Shown here: piece by piece, positions 33,786 through 45,554 of the stretch | Layout: each line of letters opens with the position of its first letter | How positions within the stretch are numbered: position 1 is the first letter of the stretch | Source of the DNA: Gigaspora rosea | Taxonomy: Eukaryota > Glomeromycota > Glomeromycetes > Diversisporales > Gigasporaceae | Assembly (NCBI GenBank): GCA_003550325.1 | Contig: QKWP01000046.1 | Location: forward strand, 375,583-439,582 | Length of the DNA stretch: 64,000 bases | Direction of reading: 5' to 3' | Made by a program: the position numbers and the translations under genes | Notes under the pieces: model-generated | What the model was told of the DNA's origin: nothing | Database searches by the model: none | What the model saw: only the letters and a program-made list of their open reading frames with translations

Positions 33786-34377
33786 ATTTGTATGCATATG
33801 ACATATACTACATGAAAACCTTGATTAAATGATTTTTATTGAGAAATTGTAGCATATATCTGTGCAATGATGTATAAGCTGAGACGGGATACAACTATAA
33901 TTGCTGCCATCAGCTGAATTCGTAATGCCGATGGTCTCCTGCATTAAACAGCTTTGAGTTGAAGCCACAAAAGGCAGATTCTATATGAGTTGGGAGTTCG
34001 GCAGATTTGTCAACCCTAACAATGGTTATATTAGTGTTGGACAGTGCCCGAATAGGCAACTAATTAAAATTTTGTGCTTATATGACTTCAGCAAGATTGG
34101 TTTATCTGCGCTCCCGATTAGGACTTTCTAGGCCTGACCAGTTTGTTTCTGGCATATCCCTGCTTAGCATTAGCTATCATTGACTTCATTAACTCGAATT
34201 ATCGACAAAGGAAAGAATTTTTTATGGTAAATATCAAGATAATTTCAAAGCAAACTAACTCATCCCAAAACGTGATCAAATTTTGTAAAAAAATTTTGGT
34301 TGAATCCTATTTTAAATTGAAATTATTATTGTTTGGATAATTACATTATCATATTTTTTGTAATCAATCTATGAAAT

Positions 34378-35013
34378 CACGGGTGAGTATGAAGTTTAAT
34401 ACTGTTCACTTTAACAATGGTTTTCTGTATAATTAACCGTAACCATTTATTTGTTCAATAAATTACCAGGGTGAGTACAAAGTTTAATTCTGTTCACTTT
34501 AACGATTGTGTTCAGGAGAATGTATGATTAACTGTAATCATTTAATCTTCAATAAATTACCAGGATGAGTGTGAAGATTAATTCTATTCACTTTATTGAT
34601 TGTGTTTCAGGACAATGTATGATTAACCGTAATCATTTAATCATTCAATAAAATCACTAGGGTGAGTATGAAGATCTAATTATTCATGGTCAGTATGAAG
34701 TTTAATTCTGTTCGCATTGATGATTGTGTTTCAAGACGATGTATGATTAACTATAATCGTTTAATCGTTCAATAAATTACTAGGATGAGTATGAAGTTTA
34801 ATTCTGTCCACTTTAACGATTGTGTTTCAAGAGATTGTTGTATGTGCACAACCGTAATCATTTAATCATCCAATAAATTACTAGCATGAGCATTTAATCG
34901 TTCAATAAATTACCAGGATGAGATTAAGTTTAATTCTGTTCACTTTAACGATTGTGTTTCAGGACAATGTATTAACCATAATCATTTAATCATTTAATAA
35001 ATTACCAGTGTAA
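34378..35013 (+). repeat. Minisatellite, unit about 100-115 bases, running into an assembly gap
   Basis: About seven degenerate copies. Each contains CAATAAATTACCAG, GGATGAGTATGAAG, TTTAATTCTGTTCACTTTAA and CGTAATCATTTAATC. The array is cut by the gap at 35014, which probably reflects collapse of further copies. Confidence 0.85.
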
Positions 35014-35436
35014 NNNNNNNNNNNNNNNNNNNNNNNNNNNNNNNNNNNNNNNNNNNNNNNNNNNNNNNNNNNNNNNNNNNNNNNNNNNNNNNNNNNNNNN
35101 NNNNNNNNNNNNNNNNNNNNNNNNNNNNNNNNNNNNNNNNNNNNNNNNNNNNNNNNNNNNNNNNNNNNNNNNNNNNNNNNNNNNNNNNNNNNNNNNNNNN
35201 NNNNNNNNNNNNNNNNNNNNNNNNNNNNNNNNNNNNNNNNNNNNNNNNNNNNNNNNNNNNNNNNNNNNNNNNNNNNNNNNNNNNNNNNNNNNNNNNNNNN
35301 NNNNNNNNNNNNNNNNNNNNNNNNNNNNNNNNNNNNNNNNNNNNNNNNNNNNNNNNNNNNNNNNNNNNNNNNNNNNNNNNNNNNNNNNNNNNNNNNNNNN
35401 NNNNNNNNNNNNNNNNNNNNNNNNNNNNNNNNNNNN
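35014..35436. other. Assembly gap (423 N)
   Basis: Undetermined bases adjoining the minisatellite. Confidence 1.
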
Positions 35437-36215
35437 GGTGCAGTTATATGATTTTGACTTTTTAATTAAAGTTAGGGTAAGGGTTAGCGGCGGTTAGGGT
35501 TAGAAATAGTATTATAGTAAAATTGCCTTCCCGACATTTTTTGTTAATGCCCCAAGGTAGGTTTTGACACTCGTTTCTTGTATTTTTGCGTTTTTTCACT
35601 TTTTTTCTTCTTTGCTTCTTTGTCGGGCTGATCCGGGTTGATCAAAACAAACAAGTTGATTGGCGCCATATCACGTGATTGCACCCTGCTTTAAACGACC
35701 CCCATATAAGGCAATTAGTCCGCCGATTTTTACTATGAAATTTGACCCTTTAACTGCGGATTACCACTTAATGTTTTTAATTGAATATGCGCTAAATGGA
35801 TTCGCAATCACCTTTAAATTAGTTAAAATTCTCTACCGATTTGAGTGAATTTAAAATTTTGTTTCACAAAAATGTTTTTAGAATCATCCTATATTGATTC
35901 TAAATTTACCAACGTACATATACACCTGTTTATTTTACATTTTTATATTGATTTTAGATTTACCAACGTACATATACACCCGTTTATTTTACATTTTTAT
36001 ATTGATTTTTTATCTCCGAAATATACTAATTTCTTAAATGATAATTATTCGTGAATTTAAATGTTTCATTTAGTTACCAAATATACCTTTTCATTTGACA
36101 TTTGTATGTAGATTCGCGAACTTAAATACCTTATTTTAAATCATTGACTAAAGAACATTCTTTAGATGTACCTGATACTATCATAAAGTATTCTGATTAA
36201 TATAAAAATAATTGA
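35437..36215. other. Repeat-derived region with TTAGGG-like motifs
   Basis: 35437-35660 (TTAGGGTAAGGGTTAG, then a TCGTCGGGCTGATCCGG-like segment) has a diverged counterpart at 38620-38820. At 35877-36010 a unit of about 60 bases containing ACCAACGTACATATACACC occurs twice. No gene supported. Confidence 0.5.
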
Positions 36216-36290
36216 TTGACGCCAGGGGAAAATGGAATTTCAACCATCTTAGAATTTATATGATTGAAATTCCATTTTCTCTTGGTGTAA
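36216..36290. repeat. Short hairpin element
   Basis: Arms CGCCAGGGGAAAATGGAATT and complementary AATTCCATTTTCTCTTGGTG around a loop of about 25 bases. Possibly the remnant of a small inverted-repeat transposon. Confidence 0.7.
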
Positions 36291-36539
36291 CTCAAAATGA
36301 TATCTGATATACTTACTCGAACTAGATTAATACGAAATTAAATTGTAACATAATTTATAGTTATGATTATTTGCACTCTCCCTAACGTGGTTAATGGAAA
36401 AGGATGCACTGGATAGTTATAAAATTACATATTTATAAATATAAAAATCGGTGACACCTCCTGGTTTTAGTATGACAGTGCTCACAGCTACCTTATGTAT
36501 AACTGTAGTATGTTGTAGTATGTCGGAGTACTAATAATC

Positions 36540-36680
36540 TAAATTTGGGGTTGGTTTAAATTTTAGGATCTGAACAGAATCGGTTGTGATACTATGCAAA
36601 CTTCAATTTAATCTCATTTCATTTTAATTCGTCTCATTGCAAATTTTTACGTAATTTACAAATGAGCCTTATGAGATTTT
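36540..36680 (+). promoter_or_regulatory. Upstream segment shared by the two tandem ML-like genes
   Basis: Contains TAAATTTTAGGATCTGAACAGAATCGG and the motif order ATTTAATCTCATTTCATTTTAATTC. The same order occurs at 39645-39850, before the gene at 40051. Both lie about 400-500 bases before their start codons, so the upstream regions were probably duplicated with the genes. Confidence 0.5.
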
Positions 36681-36935
36681 AAAATTATATCATTCATATT
36701 GCATTTGTCATAATTAGTAATAATAACTAAGGGTAAAATTAACTGTAAGTAATATACTTATTTTATTGGCTTGCCATCTCTTAATAGAGATAGATGATCA
36801 CACATTTTTGAAGGCGTCTGCAACTATAATAAATCCTATATTGACCTTCAAATGTAAATGACTAGTTCATATTATATTTCTTTATTGGCCATTTACTATT
36901 ATTTAAAGGCGGAATGTAATTTTTTTTTTCCATTG

Positions 36936-36949
36936 TGTATAAAAAAAAC
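36936..36949 (+). promoter_or_regulatory. TATA-like box of the gene at 37035
   Basis: TGTATAAAAAAAAC about 90 bases before the ATG. Confidence 0.45.
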
Positions 36950-37034
36950 TAAAGTTATCGATAATTACATTCACTACTTCACACATTACTATATATTTAA
37001 ATTAAATATCTAACTTTTAAGAAAATAAGTAATT

Positions 37035-37511
37035 ATGAATAGAACCATTATTTTTATATTCATATTATTAACTATGTCTTCCTTAGCCCATGCTTATAAT
37101 TGTCCTGAGATCGTTGTACCTTGTTCAGTTTTTAGTACAATTTTTTCATCTGTACCCGTACTTTACGCTCAAGGACAAATCCCTAATCCTTCTAGTAATC
37201 CAGGTTCTTTCTCAATTAGAATTGATCAAAAAATAGCAGAAAAATCTACATATAATACTAAAATAGATTATATTCTTCAATCTGGTGATTACTTTGCTAG
37301 CACTCAATATTGGGTTAGAAGGATAGGAATATATGATATTTATCAGACAGATAATATTGGGTTCCCAAGCGAGAATCTTTCTTCTGGACATCTTGGTGAA
37401 TGCTTCAACCTTACAATTATTATATCTGAAGCAGATCAAATAAAATTCATGCTTGTACATCGTATATCAATCATGCGCCATATGGTGATGTTGGAAAGTA
37501 GCTTCATGTAA
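37035..37511 (+). CDS. Small secreted ML-like (MD-2-related lipid-recognition) protein, divergent
   Basis: 158 codons, single exon. Residues 1-20 form a signal peptide (FIFILLTMSSLAHA). The mature part starts near a Cys-Pro and has a second Cys about eight residues on, then a beta-rich stretch with a central Phe-Ser-Ile-Arg-Ile-Asp-Gln-Lys and a late Cys at Gly-Glu-Cys. Size, signal peptide and early Cys followed by alternating beta segments resemble the small ML-domain secreted proteins (Npc2/MD-2 fold, lipid binding) that are common in Glomeromycotina. Sequence identity to canonical ML proteins looks low, so the family call is inference. The gene at 40051 is a tandem paralogue (shared Arg-Ile-Asn/Asp-Glu/Gln-Lys-Ile, Tyr-Ile-Leu, Asp-Asn-Ile/Val-Gly). 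The last 20 residues do not match the paralogue, so the 3' end may be altered or spliced. Confidence 0.7.
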   Translation: MNRTIIFIFILLTMSSLAHAYNCPEIVVPCSVFSTIFSSVPVLYAQGQIPNPSSNPGSFSIRIDQKIAEKSTYNTKIDYILQSGDYFASTQYWVRRIGIYDIYQTDNIGFPSENLSSGHLGECFNLTIIISEADQIKFMLVHRISIMRHMVMLESSFM

Positions 37512-37544
37512 TTAACGTTTGGTTATGTTAGGTCGAAAAGGCGT

Positions 37545-37585
37545 GTTAGATTGGCTGAATGGTTAGGCAGAGTCTCAGGATAATT
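37545..37585 (+). other. tRNA-like A-box fragment
   Basis: GATTGGCTGAATGGTTAGGC resembles the D-arm/A-box of a class II tRNA (Leu or Ser type). No anticodon arm, B-box or cloverleaf follows, so this is at most a tRNA or SINE fragment. Confidence 0.25.
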
Positions 37586-38212
37586 TTAGAATAATAGCAA
37601 ACAAAGGACATGTCCCCTAGAACATTGTTTATTATAAAAATTATATTAAGTTACTATAAACTTTAAGCTGAAGATCTTTCTCAGCTTAACTAATTAACTT
37701 AAGATTAAATTTTACAACTATATATCTATATAGAACAAAAGAAAAAAATTTAGCTTAAAAACCAAGTTAAAATTTTGATAATTTTGGATAATTTCATAAC
37801 TTTGCCAAAATAAATATTTACATTTATTACATGTAAAATTATATGAAAAAATAATAAAAATTAACTATATGCTAAAGTTAAAAATTTCTGCTTATCAACA
37901 TATATCTTTTTTTTTATTATGATATCCTGTTTAGGTTTTTAAGAAACTTGTTTAGTATAAAATTATATATATATTGATCAAACTGCAATTTTTCTAAATG
38001 AAAAATGGGATTACAGTATTAAAGTTAAATAAATTTAACTCTATTTTTACTTAGTAAATGTTTAAAAATTGTATTTTGATGAATATATATATATACTATA
38101 TAGTAACCCATGCTTATATAATTTAAAATCAATAAATGTGATTATTGGCTGCTTCACATCTAATCTATATATTACTATATTGCAACTAGACACTTGAGTT
38201 GTTTAAAGGTAT

Positions 38213-39495
38213 TAAAAAGAATGTGCTGTATCGTACTGTATTACTGCATACTAACCTGTTACATATTAATTATAGTGTAATTTTTAGCTGCAATTACCAA
38301 ATTCTTATCGATTTCATTTTATAAAACAGGTACCGTATAAACGCTCATCTGTGCGTTAATTAATTGACCTGCGTATTATTTTGGATACGCCATGTGAATT
38401 ATTTCGAAATAAGTTGATTTTTTTGAATCAATCTTTAATAAATGAAATTAGGGAAAGTGCACTTACGTAATGCGCAGTTATTAGGCAGATCAAATGATGT
38501 GCATAGAAAGAAAGTGCACTTAACGTTTTTCCTTTTTAGGTCAGTATCACCCCATTTTACCGCGGGTAACACAAACCAAAAAAGGAATTCCGATTTTGTA
38601 AATAAACTAAGTGCGAGAGATAAAAATTTAGGGTTAGGGCCTTAACGTTAGAGGCTATAGGGTTAGAGTGATGCTTAATACAAGTAAAATTTCATTCCCG
38701 TCATTTTTAATTAGTGCACCAAGTTCGATTTAAACATTAGCTTTTGCGTATTTTCGCTTTTTTCTTCTTTTACGCGTGTTCGAATTCTTCGTCGGGCTGA
38801 TCCGGAATAGTCAAAAGTTGCTCTCTCCGATTGTCTATTTTCTCTCCAGGAGCTTGTATTACCCGCGCAAATAAGTGGTGCCCATCACCCGCGCAAATAA
38901 GCAAAGCGCATGTAAATTTTTCATTAAGTATTTTATTATTATAATTTAATCTTATAAATATATTTGCTAATTATTGTAAGAATAAAATGTTAATATTAGC
39001 AATACGTTTGCATAATTTAATACAAAAAAGGTCTAAAAAAATTACCAATATATTAATAGCGCTGATTATGAAGTAATTTGGTAATAAAATCATTAAAATA
39101 ACTAATTTAGTGTCAATGTGCTTTCTATTGTCTATTTACTGCAAATTTTAATATTCAAAAAATTAGTGCTCATTGGCGTTCCGAATTAACGCTCTCACAG
39201 CCGATCTTCCATAAGTGCATCCTTTATAAGTGCATTTCACAATTTCACGCGCACATTCTCAATAAGTGCCTTCAATGATCATTTGATCCGCCTAATGTAA
39301 TGCAGCATTATATGTAGATTACATTCCATAAGTGCGCATTCCGTAATTGCACTTTTCCTAATTACAAATTACAAATCAGCTCTTGTTTCTTATACGGTAC
39401 CTTTTTATAATATGAAATCGTTAAGAATTTGGGAATTGCTACTAAAATTACTATAATTAATATGTAACAGGTTAGATACAGCATATTCTTTTCTA
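38213..39495. mobile_element. 1.3-kb element with inverted arms of about 120 bases
   Basis: The arm at 38213-38340 is the near-complement of 39390-39495: both carry ATGCTGTAT, AACCTGTTACATATTAATTA, CCAAATTCTTA and AGGTACCGTATAA in mirrored order. The interior holds the GTTAATTAATTGACCTGCG repeat, TAAGTGCAC motifs, and the TTAGGG/GTCGGGCTGATCCGG segment shared with 35437-35660. No coding region. It lies between the two tandem ML-like genes. Confidence 0.75.
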
Positions 39496-39945
39496 ACTAC
39501 ATTCAAATAGACAATCTTTTACGCATGCAAAAGAAACATCCGATCAAAACTGCGGATTTGCCAGAACTTTTCACATGTCAAATCACCATGCATTCCATTC
39601 CTAATATATATAGTTGATCATAAATTTATACTCTAAAATTGATATCTTAAATTTTGGGGCGTGAACAGAATCGGCCGTGATGGACAAGCCACCGACAAAT
39701 GAAAATTTTTTTGTTGCATTTTTTTTTAGGATTAGAGGCCAGCTCTTGGGGTGAAATTTGTAGTAAACAAGTGTAAGTTTTCAAAGAGTTAAATTTAACC
39801 TCAAGTTTCATTTTAAACCGATTTCATTTTGATCCGCGACAATTAAGTTAAACGAAATTAACTCTCTTTTAATGAGTAGAACTTTTGCCCCTGGCTTAGC
39901 ATAAAACATAGTAATTATCATGCTTTTAAAGTATGCGCTAATTTT

Positions 39946-39958
39946 TTTATATAAAAAG
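39946..39958 (+). promoter_or_regulatory. TATA-like box of the gene at 40051
   Basis: TTTATATAAAAAG about 95 bases before the ATG. Confidence 0.5.
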
Positions 39959-40050
39959 GAGTTATCGATTCTTATATTAATAAATTCAAACATTGCTAAA
40001 TATTTCAAATTGAATATACCTAATTTTAAAAAACAAAATTTAAAACAATT

Positions 40051-40467
40051 ATGAACAAAAAATTTATATTTATTTTATTGACTATGTTTTCCATAGTTAA
40101 TGCTAATCCTGGCTTTTTACCTTGTGATAAAACTAATATCAGCACGTCATACTTCAATGCATCATCTCTTTCGGTAAATTTTGAAGAATGGCATCCTAAA
40201 TATATAAAATTTTATACTCGAATTAATGAGAAAATCCCTACCACCATGTATACCTTTCTTGAATATATACTGGATACAGATGATATTTTTAAGCAAACTT
40301 CCATGATATCTGGTGATATACCGCCAGGCACAACAGACCTTTTAAGAAATGATAATGTTGGAAAGCTTAATTTAGACGGTATAGGTTACAGAATTTATAT
40401 CCGTTTATTTGATACGGTACCATTTAAAATTCGTTCTTGTATAATGTTTGATCGATCCATTATTTAA
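40051..40467 (+). CDS. Small secreted ML-like protein, divergent
   Basis: 138 codons, single exon, stop TAA. Signal peptide at residues 1-18 (MNKKFIFILLTMFSIVNA). The mature protein opens Asn-Pro-Gly-Phe-Leu-Pro-Cys, like the opening Phe-Ile-Pro-Cys of the minus-strand gene at 48980. It continues with alternating beta-type segments, including Phe-Tyr-Thr-Arg-Ile-Asn-Glu-Lys-Ile, Tyr-Ile-Leu-Asp and Tyr-Arg-Ile-Tyr-Ile-Arg, and ends in a region with a late Cys (Ile-Arg-Ser-Cys-Ile). The two-Cys layout and length fit the ML/Npc2-like fold of secreted lipid-binding proteins; the family call is inference. Paralogue of the gene 3 kb upstream at 37035, with homologous upstream DNA, so the pair arose by tandem duplication and was later separated by a transposon. 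Confidence 0.75.
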   Translation: MNKKFIFILLTMFSIVNANPGFLPCDKTNISTSYFNASSLSVNFEEWHPKYIKFYTRINEKIPTTMYTFLEYILDTDDIFKQTSMISGDIPPGTTDLLRNDNVGKLNLDGIGYRIYIRLFDTVPFKIRSCIMFDRSII

Positions 40468-40617
40468 GAAAATAAAAAAGTAATCTAATTAATCTAGCTT
40501 ATTAGTCTTCCATATTTAATTGAATTTTATTATTTTATAAATTGAGTTTTATTTATTTATTTTTTTTATGCTCAATTGAATATTATTAAATATTAGTTAT
40601 TTAACTATTTATTGTTG

Positions 40618-41600
40618 CAAATGCCCATCCGACGTATGGGCACTATGCCGGGCAACCATGCCTCATTGGGTGGTCGATGTACTATGTAAATCATATCATA
40701 TAAAAATTTATTACTAATTAAAGCTTTTCCGTGTAACATTATAAATTTTTTAGCGCTTTTATTATCAGTTCAGCAATGACAATTATATTTATCTATATTC
40801 TACTCTTCGCTATTATGAAACTATTGCTAAAGACTTTATAAACAAATGCTTCGGTGTTTATATAGAATTCTATCACGTCAATAAAAGAGAATCGAAGTTC
40901 TCTTACCATGCAATCCATACACTTTAAATTACAATATATTCAATGTTTAATTAGATGCGCAAATTTAACGACCAAGAATTCTAAAACGATATTTTAAAAG
41001 GATTAATAATGCATTATAAGAAACTAAACTATAGAGCGAAATTTATATTTCATTCGAAAAAATTCACCGATTAATTTAAAAATTCGTCCAGCAAACAAAG
41101 TAAAAAAATCCAATTAAAATATTTAGAAAAAAAATATTTTCCTCTAAATAATGTAAAAAATGGCTCTATAGCTTTATTGCAGAAGTAAGTAAGTATGAAT
41201 CCATATTATATCTTCGACAAAAAAAAAAAATAGCAACCTATGTATCTAAAAAAGCGCTCAATTTTATATTACTAATTCATAAATCGAATATCACTGATTA
41301 ATTAAATTATTAAGTAACTACATATAATTTTGATTTACATAGTGCATCGACCACCCCAATGCCTCATGCCTTGCCAGTGCCTATGAGCATAAAAGTAGCG
41401 GGCAATTTCAGACCACACTTTTGTGTGGTGCCCACAAATATGCCAAGTAGTAATCAGCAAGTGCCCATACCAGGCGCATTGGCACCATGCCAGACACTAA
41501 TGCTGTTAACTAGGGTTCCGCTGCCTAGCATTATTGAACCCGGAACAAAATGCCGGAATTTATACATGTGCCTGTGCTATATGTATTTGGATGTATGCCT
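40618..41600. mobile_element. Inverted-repeat element with GGTGGTCGATG arms
   Basis: ATGCCTCATTGGGTGGTCGATG...ACTATGTAAATCA near 40659-40697 is mirrored at 41333-41375. Outer parts (40618-40660 and 41376-41580) are G+C-richer with GGCACT / AGTGCC motifs in both orientations. The core is AT-rich and decayed. No coding region; the frames at 41359-41759 are by-products. Confidence 0.55.
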
Positions 41601-44600
41601 ACATATGTACATAAGATAAGACAGGCACTGTTATTTAACATTAATTATTTAGTTTTTGCCATATTATATTTTCAGAAGACAAATTCAGGATATTTGAATA
41701 GTTCCGTCTACAATAGTCATTTCATCAACAACTTATTTAACGAACATCACGTCAAGTGAAAATTTACTAACAATATATACCTGCAACTAATCAAAGGCTA
41801 ACTCTAACACTACATGATAAGATCAATTTTCAATTTTTCTATTAAAATTCTTCAAGAACCTTAATGAAGATATTATCATCGCTTGCATCCGATCTGCGGT
41901 TTCATCATGGAGATTTTATAAATATTATAACCTCTTGATTGGAGTCTGCATTAAAGTTTTAATATTCGAATGTTATTTCTAGAGGTCTGACTCGTTCAAA
42001 AAATAAACATTCGAATATTCATTTGTTCAGTCTTTTTTAGCATTCGAATATTATTCAAAACATTTAAATAAATATTCAAACATTCACTATATTAAATATA
42101 TACAGTACCAGATAGCAAAAAACATCCAATATTTATGTATAAATAAAAAGCATTATAATTCAAGAACAAATGATTTTAATAAAATCTCTCTAATAGATTT
42201 GTTGTCTTTTTATTCAAAACACAATTTTGTTGAAATAGATGTTTATTTTATTTATAATTACAAAAAGTTAAAATACTTTAAAGTTTTTATGTATTCAAAA
42301 TGTTTTGCATTTAATATATAAAAAAAATTGGTTTATTTATTTTTTTAACAGTCAAAATTTATTATACAAAAATTAGCCAATTATACTTGATCATATAGTT
42401 TCAAATTTTGGCACTTTTAAAAAAAAATTGGATATTTCTTGCAATCTAATACTGTAGAGATTTAAAAATCATATAATTATCTCACTTAAATCAATTAACA
42501 AATTAAATTAAGTCAATAAAAATAAAATAAAATTATAAATTTTATATACATATTCAATGAATTTCAATGAATATATTTAGTAAAATTTTTAAATATTCAA
42601 ATATTTATTTGGTAAAAAAAATGTGTTTAAAAATTTCGTGCACCTGCATGGCCGAGCACTCTTGATTGACAATCAAATTTTAGCATGTGATAGTCAATTA
42701 AGGTCAACTGAGCATCTGACCTTCTGACCCATCAATACAAATTGATAAGCAATTTGTTTATTTTACTAATTCATAAAACATAATTACTAAAACTGTTATG
42801 TTATAATAATGATATTTTTATTAATAATACTGTAATAGAAATAAAAAAAATCAAAGAAAAAAAACTAAACAATCCAAAATCATCAAAGAAAACACCAGAA
42901 AAAATATAATACCTAAAAAAGTCAGTATAGAGTATGAAAATGCACAAGAGAATCCAAAATTACCAAGAAGAAGAACTCCAGAAGAATGTCTAAACAAGAA
43001 ATAAAGTTGATAAACACAAAAGCACAAAAAAATAAGACTTACCAAAAAATGATACAAATCTGGCAAAGAATCCCCAGAAAATAACACAAGTTCACCCTGA
43101 TAGTTACAAAAAATACACCACTGATAAAAATTTTTAAGGTTACGATAAACCCTTGTCAAAATTTTGTGGCATGCAAATTAAACTCTCTATTTATAGTAGA
43201 AAAATTTCTAGAAGCTATACAGTAAAACTTTTTTGGGTTAACCCGAAAATTTCTGGGTTACCCTGAAAGTTCTCTTGAAATTTTTGGGTAGTAATTTATT
43301 CTATTGGATTTCTAGAACAAATAACTACCCAATCATATTTGAATTTTTTTCTTTTTTTTAATTTTTTTTATCAACGTTTACTTTAGAAAAATTTACTTTT
43401 GGGTAAGTAGGCTATAGATTCAATAAATGGAACATTTGTTTTTTTCAACTTTTTTTCATTTCTGCTGTCGTTTTCATTTTACTTTAGAGTTTATTCTATA
43501 GAACAGTTGCTAAATAGAGCCAAGCCAGAGGAAATTAATTGCCAATCTAACCAAACCACAAAGTAGTTGAAGTTTCTCTAAGAACAACACCTTTGGTTTT
43601 GGTGATGGGTCTTGGTTTCATCGTAATGTAATCAGTACTATACAAAAATATAGTTAAGGTTTTGGTTAAGGCTAGGGTTAAGGGTGGTTCGTAGGTTCAT
43701 TTCTTTCAGCCTTTCTTTGTTGTTAGATATTCTTTTGTTGGCATTTACTTTTTGGTAGCATTTGGTTTTGTATTAATTGTTTCTTACAATAAAAATAATA
43801 ACTAATATTACTATTAAATTACATAAAAAAATTATTAATTCTTTAGAATATTATACCATTTAGCCACTATATTGTATCAACTAGATAAAACTTTCTAAAT
43901 CCTATACTAGTAGTTCGATTAGTCTTTCACCTCTATGACAGAATTTCTTCTGGCTTCACTCTATTTCAAGTACAGTTTACTATGCTTCAGGTTCCATACT
44001 ACAGAACTGTTCTAAAAAATAAACTCTAACGAAAGAAAGTCAGTAAAGCAGAAAATAACTTGAAAAACAGTAAAATAGATCAAAAAAAATAAAAAAATAA
44101 AAGAAACAATGTACCAATTACAGAATTTACACCCAGCCAAAGGTGCTTTTCAAAATGATTTGCACGTTAAAGCCACCATGAGCCTTCACCTGAGTGTTCT
44201 TTGGCTTTACCCTATTTAGTATAGTTCACCGGTTTCAGATTTTGCCAAGAGCCATTCTAAAGAAACTCAAGAGTAATCACTAAAAAAAATGGCAAAGCTG
44301 AAAGAAACAACATATCACTTGTTGGATCTATAGCCTACTCAACTAAAGGAATCTTCCTAAATTAAATGCCGGTGATACAACAAAAGAAAAAAAAAGCTTA
44401 GAGTATAAAAAAAAAATTAATAGTACCAGTACAAAAAAAAAAGTTATACATATTATAGAAAATTCTAGATAGGTTCGATTTCCACATGCATTACGCAAAA
44501 AAAAATTACCATCGATTTCATATTAGAAATGATCGACATACCCTCTACCATTAAGTTAATTTTAAATCTGCATATTAAGTAGAGTTTGAATTCCCTAACA

Positions 44601-44780
44601 AACTGTGTCAGTTTAGAAATTCATTGCAATTTAATGCAACAAAATTTTGATTTTGACATACTACATATATAAATTAATATGAAACTTTAAATTAAACAAA
44701 ATTTCAAGCTATTCTAATCCAATATTTATATATATGTATTCTCATTATATTAAATTATTATAGAGTTTGCTATTTATCAC
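41601..44780. other. Non-coding repeat-derived region
   Basis: ATTCGAATATT-rich imperfect palindromes at 41955-42100 and 42565-42610. A stretch at 43220-43320 has GGGTTAACCCGAAAATTTC / GGGTTACCCTGAAAGTTC. A hydrophobic frame at 42851-43159 (minus) is poly-A/T driven and not credible. Around 44520-44700 lies a decayed relative of the 29340-29500 fossil segment. No gene supported. Confidence 0.4.
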
Positions 44781-45455
44781 TACCAGTGATTATCACTGGT
44801 AATCAATTTGGCAATTAAAATTCAGGATCAGGTGTAACATGTAGATCAATTTTTGTGTAACAAACAAAAAATTTTTTAAAAAATTGCTAAAATTGCTTCT
44901 AACCTAAAATTTTGTCTATGAAACTACTTTTTTTTTATACAAAAAAAAATTTCTTGCTAAATTTTACTATTATAAAGCCTTATTCCAATTTTTAATCTTT
45001 ACCCTTACCCTAATATTAAAGATATTTAATTCACAATCCACATATGAATAATAGGATTTTATAAATTACAAAAGTATAATTTGCTATGTTTTTTATATAT
45101 GAATGAAATCTTTTTTCCTATACACTTATAAAAATTCTATATAGTTACAAAAAATAAAATATCAATATCTTTTTTATCTACCAAACCAATTTCAAAAATT
45201 TTTTTACATTATATATAAAAAAGTATTCTCTACATTTTTCAATTAGAAAATCTAGTATATTAATATAATAAAAAAAAAGTTAGCTATGGAGGAAAAAAAG
45301 ATTTAATAATTATAATAAGTTTAATAGTAATTTGTGCCTATGAAATACTATCTTCTTATGTGAATCAGCAATTAATTTTTATTTAAACAAACTGTTTGTT
45401 TTGTTTATTTTGTTTTATGCATTATAGATCACCAGTGATGATTACCACAGGTAAT
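44781..45455. mobile_element. 675-base element with TACCAGTGATNATCAC ends
   Basis: Left end TACCAGTGATTATCACTGGTAATCA; right end ATCACCAGTGATGATTACCACAGGTAA. Same terminal type as 15727-15977. Non-coding. Confidence 0.6.
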
Positions 45456-45554
45456 ATGTAGTAATTTTTAATTATTATATATATAATATGAATAAAATTA
45501 ATTCTGTTTATTCATATTTGCAGTAAATTATTTTCATTTTTAAATATTATTGAT

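Noticed and set aside
36308-36335. Isolated donor/acceptor-like unit (ATACTTAC, five bases, CTAGATTAA) on the minus strand
   Set aside because: The implied exon is 5 bases, not a multiple of three, and there are no neighbouring units; probably chance.
37545-37585. A tRNA gene after the ML-like gene at 37035
   Set aside because: Only an A-box-like D-arm is visible; no anticodon stem, T-arm or B-box, so no tRNA gene is called.
41170-41195. Plus-strand TTGCAG-AAGTAA-GTAAGTAT resembling a 6-base microexon
   Set aside because: Single occurrence inside a decayed transposon core, with no partner exons.
42851-43159. 102-codon hydrophobic frame on the minus strand
   Set aside because: Driven by A/T composition; no start context, paralogue or splice signal, and it is embedded in repeat-derived DNA.
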